From Moheibacter sp035515075 (GTDB taxonomy: Bacteria > Bacteroidota > Bacteroidia > Flavobacteriales > Weeksellaceae), in NCBI GenBank assembly GCA_035515075.1, contig DATJBZ010000012.1, forward strand, positions 62,001 to 126,000: a DNA stretch of 64,000 bases, in the 5' to 3' direction. Below, piece by piece: positions 42,798 to 50,551 of this stretch (position 1 is its first letter; every line of letters starts with the position of its first letter). The translations under genes were made by a program, and so were the position numbers. The notes beneath the pieces are model-generated. The model ran no database searches. It was not told the DNA's origin and saw nothing but the letters and a program-made list of their open reading frames with translations.

Positions 42798-42827
42798 AAT
42801 TGCCCTATGTTTTTGTTAGTAAAGAGC

Positions 42828-42872
42828 AAAATTATGGCAATATTTTTAATTGACCCCTTCAATTTTAGGGGT
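42828..42872 (-). promoter_or_regulatory. Candidate glnN promoter with overlapping inverted repeat
   Basis: On the minus strand TAATTTTG spans 42835-42828, 31 bp before the glnN ATG. The inverted repeat ACCCCT-N8-AGGGGT at 42853-42872 covers the position where a -33 element should lie; no TTTG is found there. This may mean an activator- or repressor-controlled promoter. Confidence 0.4.
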
Positions 42873-42965
42873 ATTTTTTAATTTTATGTAAAAGTTCAGC
42901 TAAAGTGAGTCAAAGTAGATTACTGTTTGATGAAAAAAGATTTTGAAGCGCTTCATTTTTGGCCA

Positions 42966-43006
42966 CAAAAAAAGCAGGAAAGAACTTACCGCTCTTTTCT
43001 GCTTTT
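42966..43006 (-). terminator. Terminator after dnaJ
   Basis: AAAAAGCAGGAAAGA and TCTTTTCTGCTTTT form a stem with one unpaired position and a loop of about 9 bases; the minus strand carries a T7 tail. It lies about 50 bp past the dnaJ stop. Confidence 0.8.
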
Positions 43007-43053
43007 ATATTTTACATCAACCTGTTCAGTAATTCGAGAAAATTGTCCGCAAA

Positions 43054-44172
43054 TTAATTGAACATTTCTTTCACTCGATCAAAGAATGATTTGTCATTTT
43101 TAGTTGGATGTGGACTGAAATTATCGTCTTCCAACATTCTTTCGAAGAATTCTTGTTGTTCTTTGTTCAATTTGTCTGGCGTCCAAACATTGACATGCAC
43201 AAACATATCTCCGTTTCCATAGCCGTTTAGGCTTGGTAATCCTTGTCCTTTCAGGCGGAGAACTTTTCCAGATTGTGTGCCTTTGTCGATTTTGATTCTG
43301 ACTTTGTTGTTGACCGTAGGGATTTCTTTGGAGGCGCCTAAAATGGCTTCTGGAATGGAAATGTACAAATCATAGTGCAAGTTGTTGCCATCTCTTTTCA
43401 AATCTTTGTCCACTTCTTCATCGATGACAACGAGTAAATCTCCGGGAACTCCATCAAATGGTGCGTCATTTCCTTTACCTGAAACTTGTAATTGAATACC
43501 TTCTCTAACACCAGCAGGAATTTTTATTTCAACGGTTTCTTCTATTTTGGTCAAACCTTGGTTGTTGGCTCCTGATGGGATGTGATCGGCAACTTTACCG
43601 ATTCCTTGACAGCTTCCACAGGGAACGGTAGTTTGCATTTGGCCTAAAAAAGTATTGGAAATTTTGGTTTGGTAACCACTTCCTTGACAGGTTGGACAAG
43701 TTTTGAAAGTCGTTCCTTTGGCTTGTTTGAACCTTTTGACTTTGACTTTTTTGGTGGTACCATTCATCATTTCTTCCAGATTCAATTTCACGCGTATGCG
43801 CAAATCAGAACCTTTCATACGTCTTGGACCTCGTTGTTGCTGTTGTCCAAAGCCTCCGCCAAATCCGCCACCGAAAATGTCGCCAAAATGAGAGAAGATA
43901 TCCTCCATATTCATTCCACCGCCGCCGCCAAATCCACCAGCTGCACCGCCCATTCCGGCATGACCAAATTGGTCATAACGCTGTTTCTTCTGAGGATCAC
44001 TTAGGACTTCATAAGCTTCTGCCGCTTCTTTGAATTTTTCTTCTGCGGCTTTGTCACCTGGATTTTTATCAGGATGGAATTGAATTGCTTTCTTTCGATA
44101 AGCTTTTTTGATCTCTTCTGCCGAAGCCGTTTTGGCTACTTCTAATATTTCGTAATAATCTCTTTTTGCCAT
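43054..44172 (-). CDS. dnaJ: Chaperone DnaJ with only two CxxCxGxG motifs
   Basis: 372 aa Hsp40. The J domain has HPD at residues 33-35, followed by a Gly/Phe-rich region (about 72-115). The cysteine-rich region holds only two of the four usual CxxCxGxG modules: CPTCQGSG (C159, C162) and CGSCQGIG (C185, C188). Positions of modules 1 and 4 read KRFKQAKGTTF and HIPSGANNQG, without cysteines, so only one zinc site can form. The client-binding domains are complete. grpE lies just upstream (63 bp), the common partner arrangement. Confidence 0.93.
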   Translation of the reverse strand: MAKRDYYEILEVAKTASAEEIKKAYRKKAIQFHPDKNPGDKAAEEKFKEAAEAYEVLSDPQKKQRYDQFGHAGMGGAAGGFGGGGGMNMEDIFSHFGDIFGGGFGGGFGQQQQRGPRRMKGSDLRIRVKLNLEEMMNGTTKKVKVKRFKQAKGTTFKTCPTCQGSGYQTKISNTFLGQMQTTVPCGSCQGIGKVADHIPSGANNQGLTKIEETVEIKIPAGVREGIQLQVSGKGNDAPFDGVPGDLLVVIDEEVDKDLKRDGNNLHYDLYISIPEAILGASKEIPTVNNKVRIKIDKGTQSGKVLRLKGQGLPSLNGYGNGDMFVHVNVWTPDKLNKEQQEFFERMLEDDNFSPHPTKNDKSFFDRVKEMFN

Positions 44173-44235
44173 TTTTGTCTTTCACTAAAAAACGTACAAA
44201 GCAAGCTTTGTGTATGTTTTTGTATTTAAATTATA

Positions 44236-44748
44236 TTATTGACCCACCACTACTTTGGCGTAGCGGATGATTTTATCGGTCAAAGCATAACCTGTTTCTA
44301 TGATGTCGATGACTTTGCCTTTTAACTCTTCTGAAGGAGCAGGAATTTGGGTCACTGCTTCCATTTGGTCTGTGTTGAAATCATCCCCTACATTGATCTC
44401 CAGCGCTTTCAAGCCTTTGGATCGCAAGGTTTCAATCATTTTATTTTGAATCAATTGAACGCCTTGCAAATGCTGTTGTTCCGCTGATTTTCCAATTTCT
44501 TTGATTGCTCTTTCAAAGTCATCTAAAATTGGCAACAAGGAGGTTATGGTCTCAGCATTGGCGGTTTTAAAGATATCCAAGCGTTCTTTTGCCGTTCTTT
44601 TTTTGAAATTATCAAACTCAGCGAACAAACGTAAAAACTGGTCTTTCTCTTTTTGCAATTGTTCTTTTAAAAGTTCAGTTTCTGATGGTTTTTCTGTTGT
44701 GTTTTCTTGGTCCAACACATTTTCTTCTTCTATCAATTCTTCTGACAT
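44236..44748 (-). CDS. grpE: Nucleotide exchange factor GrpE
   Basis: 170 aa DnaK nucleotide exchange factor. An acidic, disordered N-terminus and long helix (LLKEQLQKEKDQFLRLFAEFDNFKKRTAKE) lead to the beta domain ending GYALTDKIIRYAKVVVG. It precedes dnaJ on the same strand. dnaK is not in the window. Confidence 0.94.
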   Translation of the reverse strand: MSEELIEEENVLDQENTTEKPSETELLKEQLQKEKDQFLRLFAEFDNFKKRTAKERLDIFKTANAETITSLLPILDDFERAIKEIGKSAEQQHLQGVQLIQNKMIETLRSKGLKALEINVGDDFNTDQMEAVTQIPAPSEELKGKVIDIIETGYALTDKIIRYAKVVVGQ

Positions 44749-44846
44749 TTTTCTGATTTTCTTCTAAAAGGACAAATATATTGCCAAGCTATCGATTGAT
44801 GACTTTTTGGCATAATTTGAAAGGGATTGTTTGCAAAGTCGTGCAT

Positions 44847-44881
44847 AAAAAAACTGACGATATACATATCGTCAGTTTTTT
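44847..44881 (-). terminator. Terminator after the NlpE-like gene
   Basis: AAAAAACTGACGATA and TATCGTCAGTTTTTT form a perfect stem around a short loop with A and T tails on both sides, 19 bp past the lipoprotein gene stop. Confidence 0.88.
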
Positions 44882-44899
44882 CTTTCTTTTTATGAGCGA

Positions 44900-45346
44900 T
44901 TACTTTTTGCTCAACACATAATTTTCAGCCAAAGGACCAGTGATAGGATTGCCTTCCATGTCCAAATGACGGATGCGGTTTTCCTCTACTTTGTAAAAGG
45001 GCGAAGCTTCTCCAGGTTTCAAACCTTCCAATTCGATGTTGTTACCATCCGCAGCCCAGCTGAAATTTCCACGCAAAGTGTCCACAGCAACGTCTCTTTT
45101 GCCCAAATATTCATGGGTCAATTCAAAGGTTTTGTCGCTGTTCAAGGTCAATTCAGTTTTGATGCCTTCGCAATCTGCACAAGGCAAAGTGCCACTGTAC
45201 GTTCCGTCCCAATCCAAAGCAATTTCCGAAGTGTGCATGTCCACCATTTCTTCATTGACAGTTTCTGGTTGAGGTGTTTCTGTTTTTTTGTTACATGAAA
45301 TGACTGCAAAAGCCATCACTACAAGGACGATTAAATTTAGTTTCAT
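44900..45346 (-). CDS. NlpE-like copper-resistance/stress lipoprotein
   Basis: 148 aa lipoprotein from ATG 45346 (MKLNLIVLVVMAFAVISC, lipid Cys18). It carries an NlpE N-terminal-type domain: DGTYSGTLPCADCEGIKTELTL with the CxxC pair C56/C59, and FELTHEYLGK. E. coli NlpE senses surface and copper stress at the outer membrane; here no Cpx-type kinase is adjacent, so only the domain family can be asserted. It has its own terminator. Confidence 0.8.
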   Translation of the reverse strand: MKLNLIVLVVMAFAVISCNKKTETPQPETVNEEMVDMHTSEIALDWDGTYSGTLPCADCEGIKTELTLNSDKTFELTHEYLGKRDVAVDTLRGNFSWAADGNNIELEGLKPGEASPFYKVEENRIRHLDMEGNPITGPLAENYVLSKK

Positions 45347-45474
45347 CTTTAGTTTTTTTAGTGAATATTCAATCAAAATAGTTGATTATCAATATATGTT
45401 TCAAAAATAAGACCAAAATTATTTCAAGAGAAACTTCTTTTATATTGTTGGGCTTTGGCTTTCTATAATTTGCC

Positions 45475-45482
45475 TAAATTTG
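45475..45482 (+). promoter_or_regulatory. Candidate -7 box of the AmgK/MurU operon
   Basis: TAAATTTG matches TAnnTTTG and ends 13 bp before the ATG at 45496. A TTTG at 45454-45457 is spaced 17 bp, slightly short of the usual 19. Confidence 0.5.
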
Positions 45483-45495
45483 TGGAAAGTTCATT

Positions 45496-46503
45496 ATGCA
45501 TTCAACCATCGAATCTTTTTTAATCAAACATTACGGTCAAACAGCTGTTGATTCACTGACTTTGTTGGCAGAAAGTGGCTCATCTAGAAAATATTATCGT
45601 TTCTATTCAGCCGAAATTCCTTTTATTTTGACAGAAAGTAAAAACGTGGCAGAAAATCAAACTTTTTTATATTTCACTCAGCATTTCTCAAATGTTATGG
45701 ATTGTTTCCCAGAAATTATGGAAGTATCAGAGGATTTTTTATTGTATGTGCAAAGTGATTTGGGAGACGAATCTTTGATGAAATTATTGATGGAAAACCC
45801 TCAAAAAGCAAAAGCTATGTTTGAGAAATCCGTCATTCAATTGGCGCAAATGCAAGTTTTGGGTGATAAGGATTTAGATTATTCCAAATGTTTTAGTTAT
45901 CCTAAATTCAATTATTTATTGGTTTTGCGCGATTTGTTTTCGTTCAAAAATTATTATTTAAACTTGGTTGGCATTGAATTCAATCATGGAGAATTGCTGA
46001 AGGACTTTGAACGATTGGCATTGGATTTTGAACAGATTTCAGAACAATATTTCGTTTTTCGTGATTTTCAATCGAGAAACATTATGATTCATGATGGTGC
46101 GCCTTATTTTATTGATTACCAAGGTGGCATGAAAGGTCCCGTACAGTATGATTTGGTGTCTTTGATTTGGCAAGCCAAAGCGAACTTATCGGTGGAATGG
46201 AAAGCAGATTTGTACGCATTGTATCAACAAGAATTTGTGCGATTGAAGCCTGAAGCGTTTGATCCCATTCAATTTAAAAAAGGCTATGAACTTTGTTTGA
46301 TCGAACGCTTGTTGCAAGTTTTGGGAACCTATGGTTTTCGAGGAATTTATGAGAAAAAAACGCATTTTTTAGAAAGCATTTCTTTTGCCTTACAAAATTT
46401 GGCGATGGTGAAAGATTTGGAGATTTTGAGCCAATATCCTGAATTGCAAAAGGTGATGAAAGAATTGGCATTGAATAAAGAGAAAATAACAGAAAATGAA
46501 TAA
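45496..46503 (+). CDS. Aminoglycoside-phosphotransferase-family kinase, probable AmgK (amino sugar 1-kinase)
   Basis: 335 aa kinase with the APH fold. The active-site loop FRDFQSRNIMI supplies the catalytic D190 and N195, and D207 in FIDYQGG is the metal ligand. Together with the downstream MurU-like nucleotidyltransferase this fits AmgK, which phosphorylates N-acetylmuramic acid (and GlcNAc) at C1 in the peptidoglycan recycling route found in Pseudomonas and Bacteroidota. Specificity is inferred from the operon. Its end overlaps the RapZ-like gene by 8 bp. Confidence 0.78.
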   Translation: MHSTIESFLIKHYGQTAVDSLTLLAESGSSRKYYRFYSAEIPFILTESKNVAENQTFLYFTQHFSNVMDCFPEIMEVSEDFLLYVQSDLGDESLMKLLMENPQKAKAMFEKSVIQLAQMQVLGDKDLDYSKCFSYPKFNYLLVLRDLFSFKNYYLNLVGIEFNHGELLKDFERLALDFEQISEQYFVFRDFQSRNIMIHDGAPYFIDYQGGMKGPVQYDLVSLIWQAKANLSVEWKADLYALYQQEFVRLKPEAFDPIQFKKGYELCLIERLLQVLGTYGFRGIYEKKTHFLESISFALQNLAMVKDLEILSQYPELQKVMKELALNKEKITENE

Positions 46504-46915
46504 ACAATTGACGATCAATGTAAGGAGTTTTTCATACAAAAAGGAAATTCCAGCAGATCTTTCAGGAAATGGGGGAGGTTTTGTGTTTGACTGCCGTGGT
46601 GTGTTGAATCCTGGCCGAATTGAACAATACAAAACCCAAACCGGACGTGATGAAGCAGTGAAAGTTTATTTGGAAAATGAAACCCAAATATCGGAGTTTT
46701 TAGCCGCGGCTTTTGCTATGGTTGATTTGACGGTGACGGATTATTTGGCGCGAGGATTTTCGAATTTGGAAGTGAATTTTGGTTGTACGGGCGGACAGCA
46801 TCGTTCGGTTTACTCGGCGGATGCGATGGCCCATCATTTGCAAGAAAAATTTCCAACGGCCCATGTTCAATTGCAGCATGTGGAACAAGAAGCCAAAAAT
46901 TGGATCAACGAATAA
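46496..46915 (+). CDS. Stand-alone RapZ C-terminal-domain protein
   Basis: 139 aa protein matching only the C-terminal half of RapZ: SFSYKKEIP, VFDCRGVLNPG, and the phosphate-binding GCTGGQHRSVYSAD (96-109). The N-terminal kinase-like ATPase domain of RapZ is absent. In E. coli this half binds glucosamine-6-phosphate and small RNAs. It overlaps the kinase gene by 8 bp and precedes the MurU-like gene by 11 bp, suggesting a role tied to amino-sugar metabolism; the ligand here is unknown. Confidence 0.85.
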   Translation: MNKQLTINVRSFSYKKEIPADLSGNGGGFVFDCRGVLNPGRIEQYKTQTGRDEAVKVYLENETQISEFLAAAFAMVDLTVTDYLARGFSNLEVNFGCTGGQHRSVYSADAMAHHLQEKFPTAHVQLQHVEQEAKNWINE

Positions 46916-46926
46916 AATCAATCAAC

Positions 46927-47676
46927 ATGTCAGAACCTCTTTCATTTTTTAGTGCGCCACTTCCTAAAGTCATGTTGTTTACGGCAGGTTTGGGCACGCG
47001 TTTGAAGCCTTTTACAGAAAACCATCCAAAAGCTTTGGCTTTGGTCAATGGAAAAACTTTGCTGGAAAGAAATGTAACTTATTTGAAATCTTTTGGTTTT
47101 ACTGAATTTGTGCTCAATGTGCATCATTTTGCGGACCAAATTCAAGATTTTTTGGCCAAAAACAATGATTTTGATGTTCACATTCAAATATCAGATGAAA
47201 GTCAAGAGTTGCTCGAAACGGGTGGTGCATTGGTAAAAGCCAAAGAATTGTTGGGTGATGAATCGTTTTTGGCGATGAATGTCGATATTTTGACCGATAT
47301 GAATTTGGAGAATTTGATTCAATTTCATTATCAAAACCAGCCTTTGGCAACTTTGGCGGTGATGGATCGGGAAAGTTCACGCAAATTGTTTTTTGCGGAA
47401 AATCGACAATTGTGCGGTTGGAAGAATTTCAAAACACAGGAAGAACGCATGATGGCAGCGGATAATTTGGTGGAAAAAGCATTCAGTGGCATTCAGATTT
47501 TGCATCCAAGGATTTTTGATCAAATGCCAACCAATGGGAAGTTTTCAATCATGGAAACTTATTTGAACTGTATGGAAAACAACAAAATTTTAGGATTTGA
47601 CCACTCGGGGGATCGTTGGGTAGATGTAGGGCGACCAGAAAGTGTTTTGGTGGCCGAAAAACTATTTGTAGGATGA
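46927..47676 (+). CDS. MurU-like nucleotidyltransferase (N-acetylmuramate-1-P uridylyltransferase)
   Basis: 249 aa sugar-nucleotidyltransferase. ATG 46927 (MSEPLSFFSAPLPKV) is used; the longer frame overlaps the RapZ-like gene. Motifs are MLFTAGLGTRLKPFTENHPKAL (split pyrophosphorylase signature, about 15-36), a MNVDIL metal-binding acidic site (about 115-120), and DRWVDVGRPE near the C-terminus. MurU converts MurNAc-1-P to UDP-MurNAc, bypassing de novo synthesis. Its stop overlaps the next ATG by 4 bp. Confidence 0.8.
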   Translation: MSEPLSFFSAPLPKVMLFTAGLGTRLKPFTENHPKALALVNGKTLLERNVTYLKSFGFTEFVLNVHHFADQIQDFLAKNNDFDVHIQISDESQELLETGGALVKAKELLGDESFLAMNVDILTDMNLENLIQFHYQNQPLATLAVMDRESSRKLFFAENRQLCGWKNFKTQEERMMAADNLVEKAFSGIQILHPRIFDQMPTNGKFSIMETYLNCMENNKILGFDHSGDRWVDVGRPESVLVAEKLFVG

Positions 47677-48656
47677 AAGTAAGCAAAGAAAGGATTTTTT
47701 CGATCCAAAATTCGGATGAATTTGAAAGTTGTGCTTTGGCGGTTTTTCAATTTCAAGCAGAAAATAATGCAGTGTACCAAACCTATCTCAAGCATTTGAA
47801 AGTTGTTCCCCAAGCCATTCGAAAAATGGAAGAAATTCCTTTTTTACCGATTCAATTCTTTAAATCCCACAAAATTCTCAGTGGAAATTTACCCATTGAA
47901 AAAACTTTTAGTAGTTCAGGGACTTCAGGCGCAAATACCAGTCAACACCATGTGTTGGATTTGTCTTTTTACACCGAAAGTTTGCAATATAGTTTTGCGC
48001 ATTTCTATGGTGATTTTAGCGACTATACGATTTTTGCTTTGTTGCCTTCTTATTTGGAACGGTCGGGTTCGTCTTTGATTGACATGGTAGAATTTTGGAT
48101 TGAGCAATCTGGAAAAGGAGGGTTTTATTTGTACAACCATGAAGAATTGTACCAAGATTTATTGGCGAATGAACAAGCCAAGAAACCAGCAATTTTGATT
48201 GGCGTTTCTTTTGCATTATTGGATTTTGTCGAAAAATATTCGATGAATTTGCAGCATACGATTGTGATGGAAACCGGTGGGATGAAAGGTCGGAAAAAGG
48301 AAATCACGCGCGAAGAGTTGCACCAGCAATTGAAAGAAGGATTCGGTTTGTCCAAAATTCATTCAGAATATGGCATGACAGAATTGCTTTCGCAAGCTTA
48401 TTCCAAAGGTGATTCTCGGTTTGAAACACCTCATTGGATGCGGGTTTTGGTGCGCGATACAGAAGATCCTTTGAGCATATTGTCAGACAAGAAAACGGGG
48501 GCGATCAATGTGATTGATTTGGCGAATTACCATTCTTGCAGCTTTATTGCGACCGATGATTTAGGGAAAATCCATGAAGATGGAAGTTTCGAAATTTTGG
48601 GCAGATTTGACCAATCCGAAGTGCGCGGTTGCAATTTGATGGTTGCGGATATTTAG
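47673..48656 (+). CDS. LuxE-like acyl-protein synthetase/adenylating enzyme
   Basis: 327 aa from ATG 47673, overlapping the MurU stop by 4 bp (ATGA). It matches the LuxE/PaaK adenylate-forming family: FSSSGTSGANTSQH (AMP-binding P-loop, about residue 87), then HSEYGMTELLSQAYSKGD and a C-terminal DDLGKIHEDGSFEILGR ending. LuxE makes fatty acyl-AMP and passes the acyl group onto a thiol or protein. What it activates in this cell-wall operon is not known. Its stop interlocks with that of the convergent transglutaminase-like gene. Confidence 0.75.
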   Translation: MKVSKERIFSIQNSDEFESCALAVFQFQAENNAVYQTYLKHLKVVPQAIRKMEEIPFLPIQFFKSHKILSGNLPIEKTFSSSGTSGANTSQHHVLDLSFYTESLQYSFAHFYGDFSDYTIFALLPSYLERSGSSLIDMVEFWIEQSGKGGFYLYNHEELYQDLLANEQAKKPAILIGVSFALLDFVEKYSMNLQHTIVMETGGMKGRKKEITREELHQQLKEGFGLSKIHSEYGMTELLSQAYSKGDSRFETPHWMRVLVRDTEDPLSILSDKKTGAINVIDLANYHSCSFIATDDLGKIHEDGSFEILGRFDQSEVRGCNLMVADI

Positions 48657-50542
48657 TTTTTCTTCAATAAAATGACTTGGTTGCTGGCTTGGATGATTTG
48701 GTTAAAAAATGTTTGTGTAGCCGCATAATCTTTGTCTAACAAATATTGACTCAATAAAAACTCTATTTGTAACAACAGTTTTCCTTCTTTTATTTCTGCT
48801 TTTTGAAGGTATATCAAAGCGTCTTTGGCAGCTTTTCTTTGGCTATTGAAGCCTTGAGGGATTTCTACCTGGAAACCTGGCGGAATTTCGATGCTTACTT
48901 GTATTTGGTAATGAAATGGAAAGTTGAATTCCAATGCACGTATGCGATTTTTTTCGGGCAGTTGATAGGATGAAATGATTGTTTTTAAAGGATTTTGAAT
49001 GGAAATAAAACGATTGTTTGTGAAATGACTGGTTTCAGATTGAATTCTTTCCAACTGAAAAAGATCATTTTCACTCGCTCTGCTTTGGGTGTTTTTTTCA
49101 GTGGTGAGCAAATCAACAGCGGCCTCAATTGGATTGTATTTGTTTAGCCCATCAGGTAATTTTTGGTCTTTTTGTTTGAAATATCCGTTTCTTTTTTCGG
49201 TATGATTGACCATGAATTGATGGTCTTTGATGACATAATTTTGAACTGATAGGTGAGTCGAAAGAGGGGGTTGGGGTGAAATTAAACTCTCTTTGTTGGC
49301 GTCTACCACCAATCCGTAATAGTTGTAATTGTCCAAAGCAGCATAGCCTAAATCGAACTGTAAATCCGAAGCATCGATCAAAAAAGCATTTCCATCTTTG
49401 GTCGTTACCCAATTTACTACCGAATTGAATTGTCCTAAATAAGGATACGATACAATCAGTTTTCCGTTTTTTCTCGAACTGATAAAAATTAAATCAGTTG
49501 ACAATCCTTTGGCTTTTAAAACGGTGTTGAGCAAAAGATTCAATTCAGCGCTACTGCCTGATTTTTTTTGATGCACTTCTCGGTTGGAGTGTTTGGGGTA
49601 AATGCCATAAATGTAATTCCATTGGTAATTGTTTTTGAAATAATTGAACACATTTTGCAGTGTTTCTGTTTCATTTTTCCCATTGGGAATTTGTTTTTCG
49701 ATGTCTTTTCCAACGCCATTGTTGGTATAAGTTTGGTACAAATCCAACATTTTTCTATTGAGCGCTTTCCAGCTGGATAGGACACTTTCATAACCGATCA
49801 AATGATCAAAGGCGCCTTTGGATTTGTGGTAACCTTTTAATTGGAGGGAAATCCGCTCTGACATGTCTTTTTTGTTGAACAAAAATGGAATGGAATTGAA
49901 ACTCGGAATATTGTTCAACACCCATTTGCTACCTTGATCTTTTGTGGTGTTTTGAATGATTTGATTGCCAATGGCTAGGGTAGCAAAATCTCGGTAACTG
50001 TTGTTGGTAATTTCAAATTTGCTGTGTAAAGTAGGGTAATCATGTTGAAAAAACCAAGCATCCATGGTGTACATTCCTTTGTTGACCAAAACATATTCAA
50101 ATTCTAAAATGGATCCTACTTTCACATTGGGAAAAGCAAAGGTTTTTTTGCTCCAAAATTGATTGATTTGGGTGTCATGAAAATCCTTTCTATCGACAGA
50201 ATGTATGTTTGTTGCCCCATTTTCTACGTTTATAGTTTGTGCTTTGATCGAACTGATTCTTTCGATGTGGTCGTTGGTGTAATAACGAATTTCTTGATTG
50301 GCAGCTTCAATGCCTTTTTCATCCAATACTTTAATTCTGCGGTACACGCGCGTTTCAAACTCCCGTTCGATCCTCATTCTTCCTTCTTCAAATAAAATGA
50401 CAGCTGCTGCTTCTGGATCAAAGTTCACTTGTTTGTAATTGATTTCTTCGTTAGAGACCTTTCCCCAGCTGGTTCTAGGGTTGATTTGGGCCGTGGCGTG
50501 AATGATGAAGAAGAAAGAAAGTAGAGTTAAGAGTTTTTGCAT
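48653..50542 (-). CDS. DUF3857 protein with degenerate transglutaminase core
   Basis: 629 aa exported protein (signal peptide to HATAQ). DUF3857 fills about 30-220 (YRRIKVLDEKGIEA; GSILEFEYVLVNKGMY), followed by a transglutaminase-like core at about 300-400. The usual catalytic Cys is replaced: the GDC position reads SGSSAELNLLLN (about 328-339), and the His position reads FNSVVNWV (about 372-379), while D390 of FLIDAS remains. So it probably lacks transglutaminase activity. The function is unknown; envelope location is likely. Confidence 0.75.
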   Translation of the reverse strand: MQKLLTLLSFFFIIHATAQINPRTSWGKVSNEEINYKQVNFDPEAAAVILFEEGRMRIEREFETRVYRRIKVLDEKGIEAANQEIRYYTNDHIERISSIKAQTINVENGATNIHSVDRKDFHDTQINQFWSKKTFAFPNVKVGSILEFEYVLVNKGMYTMDAWFFQHDYPTLHSKFEITNNSYRDFATLAIGNQIIQNTTKDQGSKWVLNNIPSFNSIPFLFNKKDMSERISLQLKGYHKSKGAFDHLIGYESVLSSWKALNRKMLDLYQTYTNNGVGKDIEKQIPNGKNETETLQNVFNYFKNNYQWNYIYGIYPKHSNREVHQKKSGSSAELNLLLNTVLKAKGLSTDLIFISSRKNGKLIVSYPYLGQFNSVVNWVTTKDGNAFLIDASDLQFDLGYAALDNYNYYGLVVDANKESLISPQPPLSTHLSVQNYVIKDHQFMVNHTEKRNGYFKQKDQKLPDGLNKYNPIEAAVDLLTTEKNTQSRASENDLFQLERIQSETSHFTNNRFISIQNPLKTIISSYQLPEKNRIRALEFNFPFHYQIQVSIEIPPGFQVEIPQGFNSQRKAAKDALIYLQKAEIKEGKLLLQIEFLLSQYLLDKDYAATQTFFNQIIQASNQVILLKKN

Positions 50543-50551
50543 GAGGTTAAA

